From Rhodoferax sp. (lineage in GTDB: Bacteria; Pseudomonadota; Gammaproteobacteria; Burkholderiales; Burkholderiaceae_C): 64,000 nt of DNA. This document shows, piece by piece, positions 18,167 to 25,738 of this stretch. The notes beneath the pieces were generated by a model. It saw only the letters and a program-made list of their open reading frames with translations. It did no database searches and was not told the DNA's origin. Position 1 is the stretch's first letter. Each line of letters opens with the position of its first letter. Made by a program: the position numbers and the translations under genes. The stretch covers positions 62,001 through 126,000 of the forward strand of contig NZ_JAAFIX010000002.1 in assembly GCF_013297935.1 (NCBI RefSeq). Direction: 5' to 3'.

Positions 18167-21100
18167 GCGGCACCTCCCTGAACGGCAGATGCAGGCACCA
18201 GAAAGATCACGGCGACCGGGAAGGTGCGGTCGTTGAGTTTGGCGTAACGGGTTTCGATGGCTTCAGCCTCCTGCTGGCGCTCGGCCGGAATGCGGGCAAG
18301 ACGCGCCTCCAGTGCGGCGGTGTCGCGCCTGAGCTGTGTTCGTTCGTCTTCAGTGAACAGGGAAAGCTGCGCCGGTTGCTGGTCTTTTTTCAGTTCAAGC
18401 TGAATGGCCTTCTCAAGCTCATCAAGCACGGAGCCAATGTCGGCGACTTCCTGCAGCTTGCGGGATTGCAGGGTGTTGGTCAGGAACTTGAGCCGGTCTT
18501 TTGAACGGGCGTCTATCGCTTGCAAGATGGCGCTCTGCGCACGGTCGTAGCGGACGCGGATGGCATCAAACAGAGAGTCTGCGGCGGTCAGCGACTTGGC
18601 TTGATCCAGCCACTGCTGGACTTTGGTGACGCCTTCTTCGCGGCGGAATGCTTTGTCGCCCAGATAACCACCGGCTACAGTCAGTTCTTCGTGAAGGCGA
18701 TGATGATTGCCGCCAGTGACGACCAGCCGCGAGATGACAACCACGGCAGGCCCGTCGATCAGGGCGTCTGGCACTGAACGCACGGTGACGCGATGCAACT
18801 TCTTCACATCGTCTTGCGCCCAGACCTCGGCGCGCAGCAAGCGCAGGCACATCTGCACCAGTCGGTGGTTCAGGTGAACCAGCACCACATCGTCACGCCC
18901 GGTGGCGACGGCGTGATCGAAGGTGATAGGCCGGATTTGCAGTGTGTGGGGGTGGCGCAGCCCCTCAAGGCAACGCGCCCACGAGCCCGACAGTGCAGGC
19001 ATCTTGAATACGGTGCCTGCCGGGGTATCAGCCAAGGCAAAGGGCTCAAGCGGCGGACGGCCTGCCAACACAAGACCCGTCTTGACCGCCATGAGGATGT
19101 GCTCTGGCGTGAGATGGAAATCCTGCTGTGTGGTGAGAAGCCGTTCATGCAGCTTGGCGACCCTGTCTTTCAGTTCGCGCTCGGCGCGCACGAAGCGTCT
19201 GGCCTTGGCGATCTTGGCTTCAGCAAGACGGGTGTCGAGGTCTTTGAGTGAGCCTTCGATCAGCCCTGACATCTGCGGCGCAATGACTGGGTTGACGCTA
19301 CCCATGTCTGCACGCATGGATTCGAGCTTTCGCAGCGCACGGATGATGTCATCGCCGTGACCGCCAATTGTTGCTTTGCCTTGTTCTCCGCCATCGACGG
19401 GGTGCCAGATCAAGACTTCCTTCTGGCGCTGGCCATGCCGGTCGATACGACCGTTGCGCTGCTCCATTACATTGGGGTTGTAAGGGATCTCCAGATGAAT
19501 GAGGCAGTTACAGTGGTTCTGCAAGTCGATACCTTCGGATGCGGCATCGGTGGCCAGCAGGATTCGCACCGCTGAATCCTTGGGCGAGGTCTGGAAGGCC
19601 GCTTTGACCTTCTCGCGTTCATCCTGCGGCATGCCGCCATGAAGGATGGCCAGTCGATCGCCACCCAAATCGTGGCTGGCGAGGATCTCATGCATCCACT
19701 GGTGAGTTGTGCGGTATTCGGTGAACAAGATGACTCGGCGATCATTCCACTGACCGTCGGTTTTGAGGTTGACCTTGAGCCAATCGAGGATGGCCTTGGC
19801 TTTGGCATCGACCTGGTTCTTGGCCGTCTGTGCCCACGACCGCAGCTCGTTCAGCATTTGCTGCTGCTCTGCCGTCAGCGGCTGCGCGCGACGTGAGGCC
19901 TCTTCGACGGCCTCGGACTGGGCGTTTTCGACCTCCTGGTCGTTGGCGTAGTCCTCTTCGACCCGCAGGATGGCTTTGCGCAAAATGCGGTCGGCCATCG
20001 CATCCTTCTCTTTGCGCTGGCTACCATTGGCCAGGCTGGCAATGTGTTTCTCAAGGGTGGATGCAAACGCGGCGGGTGAAGAGAAGAGCCGCTTCTTGAG
20101 CAACTGGTTGACGAACGACGTGCCGAAGCCATTCCCGACCTTCTCAGCATCTTGCTCGCGGCTCGCGCAGTAGTCGTTCAGCTTTTCGTGAATAGCGCGC
20201 TCTTGTGGGGAGTACGAGGCCGGCAGCGCTTGCAACTTGCGTTGTGCATAGAGCGGGTTACCTTTCGCATCGACTAAGTCGCTTTTAAGGCGACGGATCA
20301 TTACCTGACCCAACTGCTTTTCATCGGGCAGGATGTTTCGAGCAAAACGCTGGTCGTCCAGCAACTCTAGAAGCGAAGTGAATGATTCGGTGTAGCCGTT
20401 GTGAGGGGTGGCCGTCAGAAACAGTCGATGCTGGAAGTGTGGACTGATGGAACGGATGAAGCGTGTGCGCTGGCTCTCAAGCGCGTAGTTCGCACCGGCA
20501 GCCGGAGCGATGTTGTGTGCTTCATCGACGACCAGCATGTCGAACTTGCGCGGGTAGCTGGTGTGTGCGGGCAGGACGTCGCGCATGGCGCGCAGTCCTT
20601 CGCCGCTCTTGACCCAGTCCATGGACGCGATCAATCGTGGATGTGAAGTCCATGGGTTGGCATGGATGCCACGATCACGTCGCAACTGCTTGATGTAGGC
20701 AGTGTCAACAACCCTGAAATCAAGGCCAAACTTTTCCAGCATCTCGACACGCCACTTTTCTTGTAGCGATGCGGGACAGATAATCAGGACGGTGCGAGCA
20801 CGGTGCCGCAGCATCATCTCCTGGATGACTAGACCGGCCTCAATGGTCTTGCCCAAGCCGACGTCATCGGCGATGAGCAGATTGACGCGGGCCATATCGA
20901 TGGCGCGTACCAGCGGATCAAGCTGGAAGTCCTCAATGCTGACGCCGCTGCGGAAAGGAGCCTGCAGAAAACCTCGGTCGGCATTGGTGGCAGCACCCCA
21001 GCGAACCGCATCAAGAAAAGCGTCGAGGGTGTTGGAGTCATCCTGGCCAGTAATTGACGGCAGACCTGCGCGCTCAATGATTTGCGCGCCGGGCTCAATC

Positions 21101-21303
21101 TCCCAAATGACCTCAAGCTCCTCACCTAGGCCATCCTCGTCGATGGATGAAAGGGTCACCGCATTTTGTTGCGCAGTGGTTAATGTCAGCTTGGATGTGG
21201 AGACTTCTGCAACGACCCATTGGCGCCGCCTGACCTCGACCAACTGACCTGGCTCTGGACGAGCTCGGTAAACGTCAAATTCACTTGTTATAAAAGTATC
21301 CAT
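18163..21303 (-). CDS. drmD: DISARM class 1 SNF2-family helicase DrmD
   Basis: A 1046-residue SNF2-like ATPase. Walker A 'DDVGLGKTIEAGLV' is near residue 145, the DEAH box 'VVDEAHNIAP' near 257, and the second RecA-like lobe ends with 'NGRIDRHGQ' near 616; the last 400 residues are coiled and charged. DrmD marks class 1 DISARM. This is the first gene of the operon. Between a GGGGGG run and the start ATG lies a small inverted repeat (GCGGA-AA-TCCGC) that could affect initiation. No promoter can be named with confidence. The sequence upstream has a run of three GACT units (about 21,352-21,364) and AT-rich patches. Confidence 0.92.
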   Translation of the reverse strand: MDTFITSEFDVYRARPEPGQLVEVRRRQWVVAEVSTSKLTLTTAQQNAVTLSSIDEDGLGEELEVIWEIEPGAQIIERAGLPSITGQDDSNTLDAFLDAVRWGAATNADRGFLQAPFRSGVSIEDFQLDPLVRAIDMARVNLLIADDVGLGKTIEAGLVIQEMMLRHRARTVLIICPASLQEKWRVEMLEKFGLDFRVVDTAYIKQLRRDRGIHANPWTSHPRLIASMDWVKSGEGLRAMRDVLPAHTSYPRKFDMLVVDEAHNIAPAAGANYALESQRTRFIRSISPHFQHRLFLTATPHNGYTESFTSLLELLDDQRFARNILPDEKQLGQVMIRRLKSDLVDAKGNPLYAQRKLQALPASYSPQERAIHEKLNDYCASREQDAEKVGNGFGTSFVNQLLKKRLFSSPAAFASTLEKHIASLANGSQRKEKDAMADRILRKAILRVEEDYANDQEVENAQSEAVEEASRRAQPLTAEQQQMLNELRSWAQTAKNQVDAKAKAILDWLKVNLKTDGQWNDRRVILFTEYRTTHQWMHEILASHDLGGDRLAILHGGMPQDEREKVKAAFQTSPKDSAVRILLATDAASEGIDLQNHCNCLIHLEIPYNPNVMEQRNGRIDRHGQRQKEVLIWHPVDGGEQGKATIGGHGDDIIRALRKLESMRADMGSVNPVIAPQMSGLIEGSLKDLDTRLAEAKIAKARRFVRAERELKDRVAKLHERLLTTQQDFHLTPEHILMAVKTGLVLAGRPPLEPFALADTPAGTVFKMPALSGSWARCLEGLRHPHTLQIRPITFDHAVATGRDDVVLVHLNHRLVQMCLRLLRAEVWAQDDVKKLHRVTVRSVPDALIDGPAVVVISRLVVTGGNHHRLHEELTVAGGYLGDKAFRREEGVTKVQQWLDQAKSLTAADSLFDAIRVRYDRAQSAILQAIDARSKDRLKFLTNTLQSRKLQEVADIGSVLDELEKAIQLELKKDQQPAQLSLFTEDERTQLRRDTAALEARLARIPAERQQEAEAIETRYAKLNDRTFPVAVIFLVPASAVQGGAA

Positions 21304-21771
21304 GCGGATTTCCGCCCCCCAATATTTTTCTAAAGTAGCGAATTGCCATTTTGACTGACTGACTCTGCTATTGAGCCGAACTGACGAATGATTTTCGAGC
21401 TAATGGATGCATGAAAGAGAGGCATCCTCGGCCATAGAAGATCTTATGAATCAGCGATGAGCAGATTCTTCCAGGACTGAGCGATACGGTGCAATTGAGG
21501 ATGGCAATAGAGGTCCATCACCGCGGCTCCGATGACACAAAAACTTACACCCGGCACACGAAGTTCGGTCGGCTTGAGAAAGATGAATTCAAAGAGTACG
21601 AGGCACAGTACGCATTGACCTCCCAGCTAAGGAATACTCACGGCGAATCGTGGTCTGGTCAATGCAAAACAGCATGACCTCGCAATTTTTGGCCGTCGCT
21701 CTGATGATGGCGGTGTGGCGCCGGTGTAAACCCGCACCTGAAGCCATTCTCCAGAGATTAGATGCACCTCA
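21304..21771. other. Gene-poor region upstream of DISARM
   Basis: About 470 bases without a convincing gene. A plus-strand frame at roughly 21,500-21,677 (starting MAIEVHHRGSDDT) has no properly spaced ribosome site and no known domain. The left end must hold the promoter of the drmD operon, but no clear -35/-10 pair stands out. Confidence 0.4.
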
Positions 21772-21797
21772 CACCAAATTTGGTGACCGGTCACCAA
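21772..21797. repeat. Two overlapping perfect palindromes, candidate operator
   Basis: CACCAAATTTGGTG at 21,772-21,785 is a perfect 14-base palindrome. It overlaps TTGGTGACCGGTCACCAA at 21,780-21,797, a perfect 18-base palindrome. The result is three alternating ACCAA/TTGGT half-sites at regular spacing, as expected for cooperative binding of a dimeric regulator. No nearby gene identifies the protein. Confidence 0.5.
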
Positions 21798-21810
21798 GTC
21801 CACCTTCCCA

Positions 21811-21860
21811 TTTTGGAGACTGCTTTCCGCACCTTTAGGTGCGGAAAGCAGTCTCCAAAA
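21811..21860. repeat. Perfect 23-base inverted repeat with TTTA loop
   Basis: The arms at 21,811-21,833 and 21,838-21,860 are exact reverse complements over 23 bases, beginning TTTTGGAGACTGC, with only TTTA between them. RNA from either strand would fold into a very stable hairpin ending in four U residues on the 3' side only if extended, so it could work as a terminator in both directions. It may instead be a mobile-element remnant. The stop codon of the minus-strand small frame lies in its loop. Confidence 0.7.
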
Positions 21861-22077
21861 GCAGGAACCCGGGCATAAAACCGAGGAAAGAAAGCACCCA
21901 TGCAACTCTCCCATAAAGCCATGCCACCCGCGCCTGCTCCTGGAAACCCTCGATTTCCCCGCGCTTGAACCGGACCCCGGCGTGCCGCCATAAAGGCGGA
22001 CACCGCGGGGTCACCCAAGGGGTGCGCAAAAGGGCCTGCAGCAGTCCCAGGCGTGCCAGCGGCAGGTCGACAGCCAT
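21835..22077 (-). CDS. Small hypothetical protein, hydrophobic C-terminus
   Basis: An 80-codon frame (MAVDLPLARLGLLQALL...) with a good ribosome site, GGAGGCGT before the ATG. The first half is basic and proline-rich ('RHAGVRFKRGEIEGFQEQAR'); the last 30 residues are hydrophobic and aromatic ('VLSFLGFMPGFLLL') and may form one membrane helix. The TAA stop falls in the loop of the 23-base hairpin, which would fold at the 3' end of its message. I do not recognise the family, and other frames over the same stretch are also open. Confidence 0.45.
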   Translation of the reverse strand: MAVDLPLARLGLLQALLRTPWVTPRCPPLWRHAGVRFKRGEIEGFQEQARVAWLYGRVAWVLSFLGFMPGFLLLETAFRT

Positions 22078-22430
22078 ACGCCTCCGCCTGAGTAGCTTTT
22101 TCCCAGTGCTTCGGGGTGGGAAATCGATTCCCGAGGGATGCCCCTGCACACAGCCCAACACCCTCCCAGCGCGAGGGAGAGATGGGCGCCCAGCAAAAGG
22201 CCTTGATCGATTGATAGTTCAAATCTAAAAATGAAATCCAATAAACATCACCTATATCGATTCAATGCTGTTCTTCAGAATGTTGATCTGATCAACATTT
22301 TTTCTCCGCTCGTTAAAAAAGGTGTCAATAACACAAATATCGGCAAAATCCGTCAATTCAACAAAAATATTTCATTCCGGAATACAGTCAACTCATGCAG
22401 CAATGACGCGGCAGCAAATCGGAGATTGAC
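22078..22430. other. AT-rich non-coding region with a palindrome
   Basis: About 350 bases with no gene that can be supported. The right part is clearly richer in A and T than its surroundings, with runs of A and T, as is usual for promoter DNA of integrated elements. It contains the palindrome at 22,279-22,299 and probably the promoter of the small genes that start at 22,431. Confidence 0.5.
22279..22299. promoter_or_regulatory. Near-perfect palindrome AATGTTGATC-T-GATCAACATT
   Basis: Two exact 10-base arms flank a single T, followed on the plus strand by a run of T. It could be an operator for the integration-module genes about 130 bases downstream or, less likely because of the missing loop, a terminator. 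Confidence 0.5.
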
Positions 22431-22673
22431 ATGAGCCACACCACAAAAAACATCCCCACCCCAGCCCCAGAGCCGGCACCCAGCCTGATTGAGCGCATCT
22501 GTGCTCTGAAGGTCGATGGCATCGCCAAGCCCCTGGGCGAGGCGCTACTACTGGCAACAGAGGGGAACCGCACTGCGAAAAAAGCACTGAAGCGTGATGG
22601 CATTGAAATCCTCAAGGGCGGCGGCGTGCTGATCCGCCTGGACGTAAATCCCTACATCGGCGAACAGTCCTGA
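22431..22673 (+). CDS. Small hypothetical protein of the integrated element
   Basis: An 80-residue protein with GGAG eight bases before its ATG. The N-terminal 18 residues are rich in Pro, Thr and Ala; the rest ('SLIERICALKVDGIAKPLGEALLLATEGNRTAKKALKRDGIEILKGGG') is a mixed helical segment. I recognise no family. It is the first of a run of small same-strand genes leading to the recombinase, and such genes in integrative elements often act in excision control or copy control; here that is a guess from position only. Confidence 0.5.
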   Translation: MSHTTKNIPTPAPEPAPSLIERICALKVDGIAKPLGEALLLATEGNRTAKKALKRDGIEILKGGGVLIRLDVNPYIGEQS

Positions 22674-22748
22674 TACCCGGACCGACCATGATCCTCCAGC
22701 TTTTCCACCCCCCAACCCCCGCAAATAAACTGCGCTCAAAGTCCTGAC

Positions 22749-23195
22749 ATGGCCACCCGCTACATCCCGGACCTCGAGTCCCACCTCCGCCACTACATCA
22801 AAAGCCTCACCGCCGCCTACATCGTGGGCGAGCCAGGCGACCAGCGCATTGCCTTCCTCGATCTGCCATCGGCCCCCCTCCCCGGCGAAAGCGGGCCCTA
22901 CACCGCTATCGTCCACCCGGCCTTCACCCGCAGCGCACACACGTCCTTCACCCAGCGGGACATCATCACGAAATTCATCGACATCCGCGATGGCGACATC
23001 GAACGCGAAGCCGCTTTCCACCTGCACCACTCGAAATCGTCCAATAACCCCGACTACGCAGCCGGAGCCCAAGCACTTTACGCCGCCGCCCCAAAGATGA
23101 ACGCGATCATGATGCGGATTCGCCGCAAGTGGCACAAAGACGATTTCAATCGCGACATCGTCACTTCCCCGACTCCGACAACCTCGACACCGTAA
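22749..23195 (+). CDS. Hypothetical protein of the integrated element
   Basis: A 148-residue protein of unknown family. It starts MATRYIPDLESHLRHYIKSL and has an even mix of charged and aromatic residues across most of its length, as a folded protein would, then a low-complexity Thr/Pro tail. No good ribosome site is seen, and it begins 75 bases after the previous stop. A longer open frame on the other strand over the same bases is Gly/Val/Cys-rich and looks like a shadow of this one. Confidence 0.45.
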   Translation: MATRYIPDLESHLRHYIKSLTAAYIVGEPGDQRIAFLDLPSAPLPGESGPYTAIVHPAFTRSAHTSFTQRDIITKFIDIRDGDIEREAAFHLHHSKSSNNPDYAAGAQALYAAAPKMNAIMMRIRRKWHKDDFNRDIVTSPTPTTSTP

Positions 23196-23316
23196 TGCCC
23201 CCTGCCCCACGTGGCCGAATGAAGAATGCGATTTATGCTTGATACCAGCAAAAATGTCGTGACACTTGAAAATATGTTGCACTACATTACATGCACAGCA
23301 ATCAAAGAAAGTGCAC

Positions 23317-23631
23317 ATGGCAACAAAACCCGTACTGACAAGCGACCTCAAGATGGTGATCTACGGTCAAGGATCAACAGAAAATCGTGGTGCGACTCTG
23401 CTGCGCATGTCCGATCGACTTCGGGAGGAGCTTGCGGAAGTGGCGCAGGGTCCTTTGTACCTGCTTATCGAGGTCGCGATCAGGCGGATGATCGACGACT
23501 TGAAAAGCAAGCCGGCGGGCCAGGTGCAAATAATCGATGCGGCGACCATCGTGGCCGAGCCGTCACACGGCGCGGCGCCAAAGCGGGCAACGCGGGAACG
23601 CAAGCCAAAGGAAAAGGCCGCCAAGGCCTGA
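23317..23631 (+). CDS. Small ribbon-helix-helix-like DNA-binding protein
   Basis: A 104-residue protein starting at MATKPVLTSDLK. The segment 'ATLLRMSDRLREELAEVAQGPLYLLIEVAIRRMIDDLKSK' has the strand-helix-helix rhythm of ribbon-helix-helix repressors, with a basic, Ala/Lys-rich tail ('KRATRERKPKEKAAKA') that could contact DNA. It sits 19 bases before the excisionase-like gene. A role as regulator of integration or excision fits the context but is inferred. The start could lie further upstream. Confidence 0.45.
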   Translation: MATKPVLTSDLKMVIYGQGSTENRGATLLRMSDRLREELAEVAQGPLYLLIEVAIRRMIDDLKSKPAGQVQIIDAATIVAEPSHGAAPKRATRERKPKEKAAKA

Positions 23632-23650
23632 ACAACACGGGGGTCGGCCG

Positions 23651-23920
23651 ATGACTGACCTGACCCGTCAGCAGCTGTGCGCCGCACTGGGGATCAGCGA
23701 GTCCCACGTCAAGCGCCTGGAAAATTTGGGTCTGCCGTACACACCAGTGGGGGTCAGATCCAAGCGATATGACCTGGCCGAATGCAAGGCCTTCCTTCGA
23801 GGGAATCAATGTCAGTTTACACAGACAAAAACGGGCGATACCACGCCTCGATTATGCGGGACGGCAAGCGCGTACATCGCACACTCCCGGCAGGTGCGAC
23901 GGCGCGCGACGCCAAGCTAG
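23651..23920 (+). CDS. Excisionase-like helix-turn-helix protein (AlpA/Xis type)
   Basis: An 89-residue protein. The first 55 residues, 'LTRQQLCAALGISESHVKRLENLGLPYTPVGVRSKRYDLAECKAFL', form a MerR/excisionase-type winged HTH, in which the R/Y-containing turn forms the wing. Such proteins bend DNA at the attachment site and steer the recombinase towards excision. The last third of the gene overlaps the integrase start by 112 bases in another frame, so that part may carry no function of its own. Confidence 0.65.
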   Translation: MTDLTRQQLCAALGISESHVKRLENLGLPYTPVGVRSKRYDLAECKAFLRGNQCQFTQTKTGDTTPRLCGTASAYIAHSRQVRRRATPS

Positions 23921-24774
23921 TAGAGGCCCAGCTGCTGAAAGCAGTGGCCGAAAGTCCAAAAGAATCACGCAAGGTGGGCATCCCTGGCGACCCACCCTTG
24001 ACCGAGGTCATGGCTCTGTATGTGCAGCACGCCAAGGGCCTCAAAGACTCCTCCACCGCACTCCATCACGCCGCACGCTTTGGCCCTTGGGCCGAGAAAT
24101 ACAAGGCCAGCCAGGCCGGCCGCGCGGCACTGCACTTCACGAACGACTGCAGGGAAAAATACGCAGCTGCCACGATCAACTGGAGCCTTTCAACCCTGAA
24201 AAAAGGGCTGAAATTGGCCAAAAAGGCTGAACTCGCGAGTCACAACTACGCCGACGAAGTAGAGTTGCTCAAGGTGGCCAACATTCAGACGACCTCAATC
24301 TCCCTGGAACAGCTCGAAACACTGGCATCCCACTGCAGTGATGCAGTCAAGGCAGCAGTTTTCATAGCAATTTACACAGGATGCCGACGAGGTGAGATCG
24401 TCAAAATGCGGCCTGAGCACATCGACCGGGCGAACCAAGAGATCGAGATTCACTACACCGGCACGAAGACCAGCAAAACCCGCACGATCCCGATCGTGGC
24501 GCCCCTTGCACCCTGGCTGGACAAACTGCCTTTGGGCATCGGCGCGGAAGGGATCAAGTCGGGCTTCACGCGTGCGCGGGTAGCCGCAGGCATGCCCTGG
24601 CTGAATTTCAAGGATCTGCGACGCAGCTGTGCCAAGATCCTGATTAAAAGCGACGTTGAGCTGTATGTTGTGAGCAAACTACTGGGGCATTCGACTGTCG
24701 TCGTAACTCAGCAGCGCTATGGCCATCTGGAGACCGGCCGCATCAAAGATGGGCTGGACAAGGCCTTCAAGTGA
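23809..24774 (+). CDS. Tyrosine recombinase (phage/island integrase)
   Basis: A 321-residue tyrosine recombinase, started at the ATG after GAGGGA. The N-terminal part is an Arm-like domain ('YTDKNGRYHASIMRDGKRV') and a SAM-like core-binding domain. The catalytic residues are seen: R in 'TGCRRGE' near 190, 'KDLRRS' near 269 (Lys in place of the more usual His of the HxxR box), H in 'LLGHS' near 293, and the nucleophile Y in 'QQRYGHL' near 304. It ends 6 bases before the 3' end of tRNA-Val, the classic place for an integrase of a tRNA-targeted island, and so marks the right end of the element. Confidence 0.93.
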   Translation: MSVYTDKNGRYHASIMRDGKRVHRTLPAGATARDAKLVEAQLLKAVAESPKESRKVGIPGDPPLTEVMALYVQHAKGLKDSSTALHHAARFGPWAEKYKASQAGRAALHFTNDCREKYAAATINWSLSTLKKGLKLAKKAELASHNYADEVELLKVANIQTTSISLEQLETLASHCSDAVKAAVFIAIYTGCRRGEIVKMRPEHIDRANQEIEIHYTGTKTSKTRTIPIVAPLAPWLDKLPLGIGAEGIKSGFTRARVAAGMPWLNFKDLRRSCAKILIKSDVELYVVSKLLGHSTVVVTQQRYGHLETGRIKDGLDKAFK

Positions 24775-24780
24775 GAAAGT

Positions 24781-24855
24781 TGGTGGGCGATGCAAGTTTC
24801 GAACTTGCGACCCCCACAGTGTGAATGTGGTGCTCTACCCCTGAGCTAATCGCCC
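24781..24855 (-). tRNA. tRNA-Val (anticodon CAC), CCA encoded
   Basis: A complete cloverleaf can be drawn: acceptor GGGCGAT/ATCGCCC, D-stem GCTC/GAGC, anticodon stem CCACA/TGTGG with loop TTCACAC, T-stem GCAAG/CTTGC with loop TTCGAAA, discriminator A and CCA. Its 3' end faces the integrase. The anticodon stem and T-stem differ from the truncated copy next to it where they can be compared, so this copy probably came in with the element and replaces the native gene. Confidence 0.93.
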
Positions 24856-24927
24856 AACTTCTCATTTCCCGATTACACCAAGGACTTACACCAGATGATG
24901 CAACCCATTGATTCTAAAGGATATTTA

Positions 24928-24969
24928 CTGCAGTGTGAATGCAGTGCTCTACCCCTGAGCTAATCGCCC
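24928..24969 (-). pseudogene. Truncated tRNA-Val(CAC), 5' half only
   Basis: The 42 bases equal the 5' half of a tRNA-Val: acceptor strand, D-arm and a full anticodon arm with stem CTGCA/TGCAG and loop TTCACAC. The sequence then changes abruptly to TAAATATCC; no variable loop, T-arm or 3' acceptor strand follows. The 5' end is identical to the intact tRNA up to GAGCAC. This looks like the native gene cut just after the anticodon arm when the element integrated. Confidence 0.85.
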
Positions 24970-25003
24970 TTGAAACTTTGATCCCGTATCAAGGAAGCCT
25001 CAA

Positions 25004-25009
25004 ATTATA
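25004..25009 (-). promoter_or_regulatory. -10 box of the original tRNA-Val promoter
   Basis: TATAAT on the minus strand, inside GGTATATAAT, lies 35 bases upstream of the truncated tRNA. No good -35 box is visible in the end of dnaQ. Transcripts starting here would cross the truncated tRNA and reach the intact tRNA-Val. Confidence 0.55.
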
Positions 25010-25019
25010 TACCATTTTT

Positions 25020-25730
25020 TCAGGCCGAAAGCTTCCAGACCGTTTTTCCTCCACTGGACTTGTCGAGCTGGTTCAAAACATCATCGTGGGCCGCGAGCTC
25101 TTGGGCATTGGCTTCCAAAACCGGGAGCTGTATGCCGCTCAAGTCCAACTGCTCCACCACCAGCCCCGGCTCGGGTGAGTCCGAGCTGTCCATCAGCAAG
25201 GCGTCCTGCCCCCGGGTCATGTTGATATAGACGTCCGCCAGTAGCTCGGCATCCAGCAGAGCGCCGTGCAGTGTGCGGCCGGAGTTGTCGACCTCCAGGC
25301 GATCACACAGCGCATCGAGGCTGTTGCGCTTACCGGGGAACATCTCCTTGGCCATGACCAAGGTGTCGAGCACATGGCTGACGAAGTTCTTGAATGGCTT
25401 GCGACCGGAACGCTTCAGCTCCATGTCGAGGAACGAGAGGTCAAACGGTGCGTTGTGGATGATGATTTCCGCACCATCCACATAGTCGACCAAGTCTTGC
25501 GCAATCTCTTCAAAGCGGGGCTTGTCGCTCAGAAACTGCGTGGTCAAGCCGTGCACCCGGAGCGCTCCCTCATCGCTGTCGCGACCGGGGTTCAAGTAGA
25601 AATGCAGGTTGTTGCCCGTGAGCTTGCGGTTGACCAGCTCTACGCAGCCAATTTCCACCATGCGGTCCGGATGGTCGGGATGGTTGGCATAGAAACCCGT
25701 GGTTTCAGTGTCGAGCACGATCTGGCGCAT
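25020..25730 (-). CDS. dnaQ: DNA polymerase III epsilon subunit (3'-5' proofreading exonuclease)
   Basis: A 236-residue DEDDh exonuclease, started at 'MRQIVLDTETTGF' after GAGG. Exo I is 'DTETTG', Exo II is 'IHNAPFDLSFLD' and Exo III is 'HGALLDAELLADVY'. It removes mispaired bases behind the replicative polymerase. The C-terminal tail ('KSSGGKTVWKLSA') would bind the alpha subunit. It lies 8 bases after fdx, so it may be read from the isc operon. Its end is next to the tRNA-Val site where the island begins. Confidence 0.95.
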   Translation of the reverse strand: MRQIVLDTETTGFYANHPDHPDRMVEIGCVELVNRKLTGNNLHFYLNPGRDSDEGALRVHGLTTQFLSDKPRFEEIAQDLVDYVDGAEIIIHNAPFDLSFLDMELKRSGRKPFKNFVSHVLDTLVMAKEMFPGKRNSLDALCDRLEVDNSGRTLHGALLDAELLADVYINMTRGQDALLMDSSDSPEPGLVVEQLDLSGIQLPVLEANAQELAAHDDVLNQLDKSSGGKTVWKLSA

Positions 25731-25738
25731 GGCTTGCC

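Noticed and set aside
21500..21677. A 58-codon plus-strand frame upstream of DISARM
   Set aside because: The possible ribosome site touches the ATG, no family is recognised, and nothing around it supports translation.
22548..23351. A 267-codon minus-strand frame over the integration-module genes
   Set aside because: Its composition is Gly/Val/Cys-rich without domains, and the opposite strand has more protein-like frames in the same direction as the integrase.
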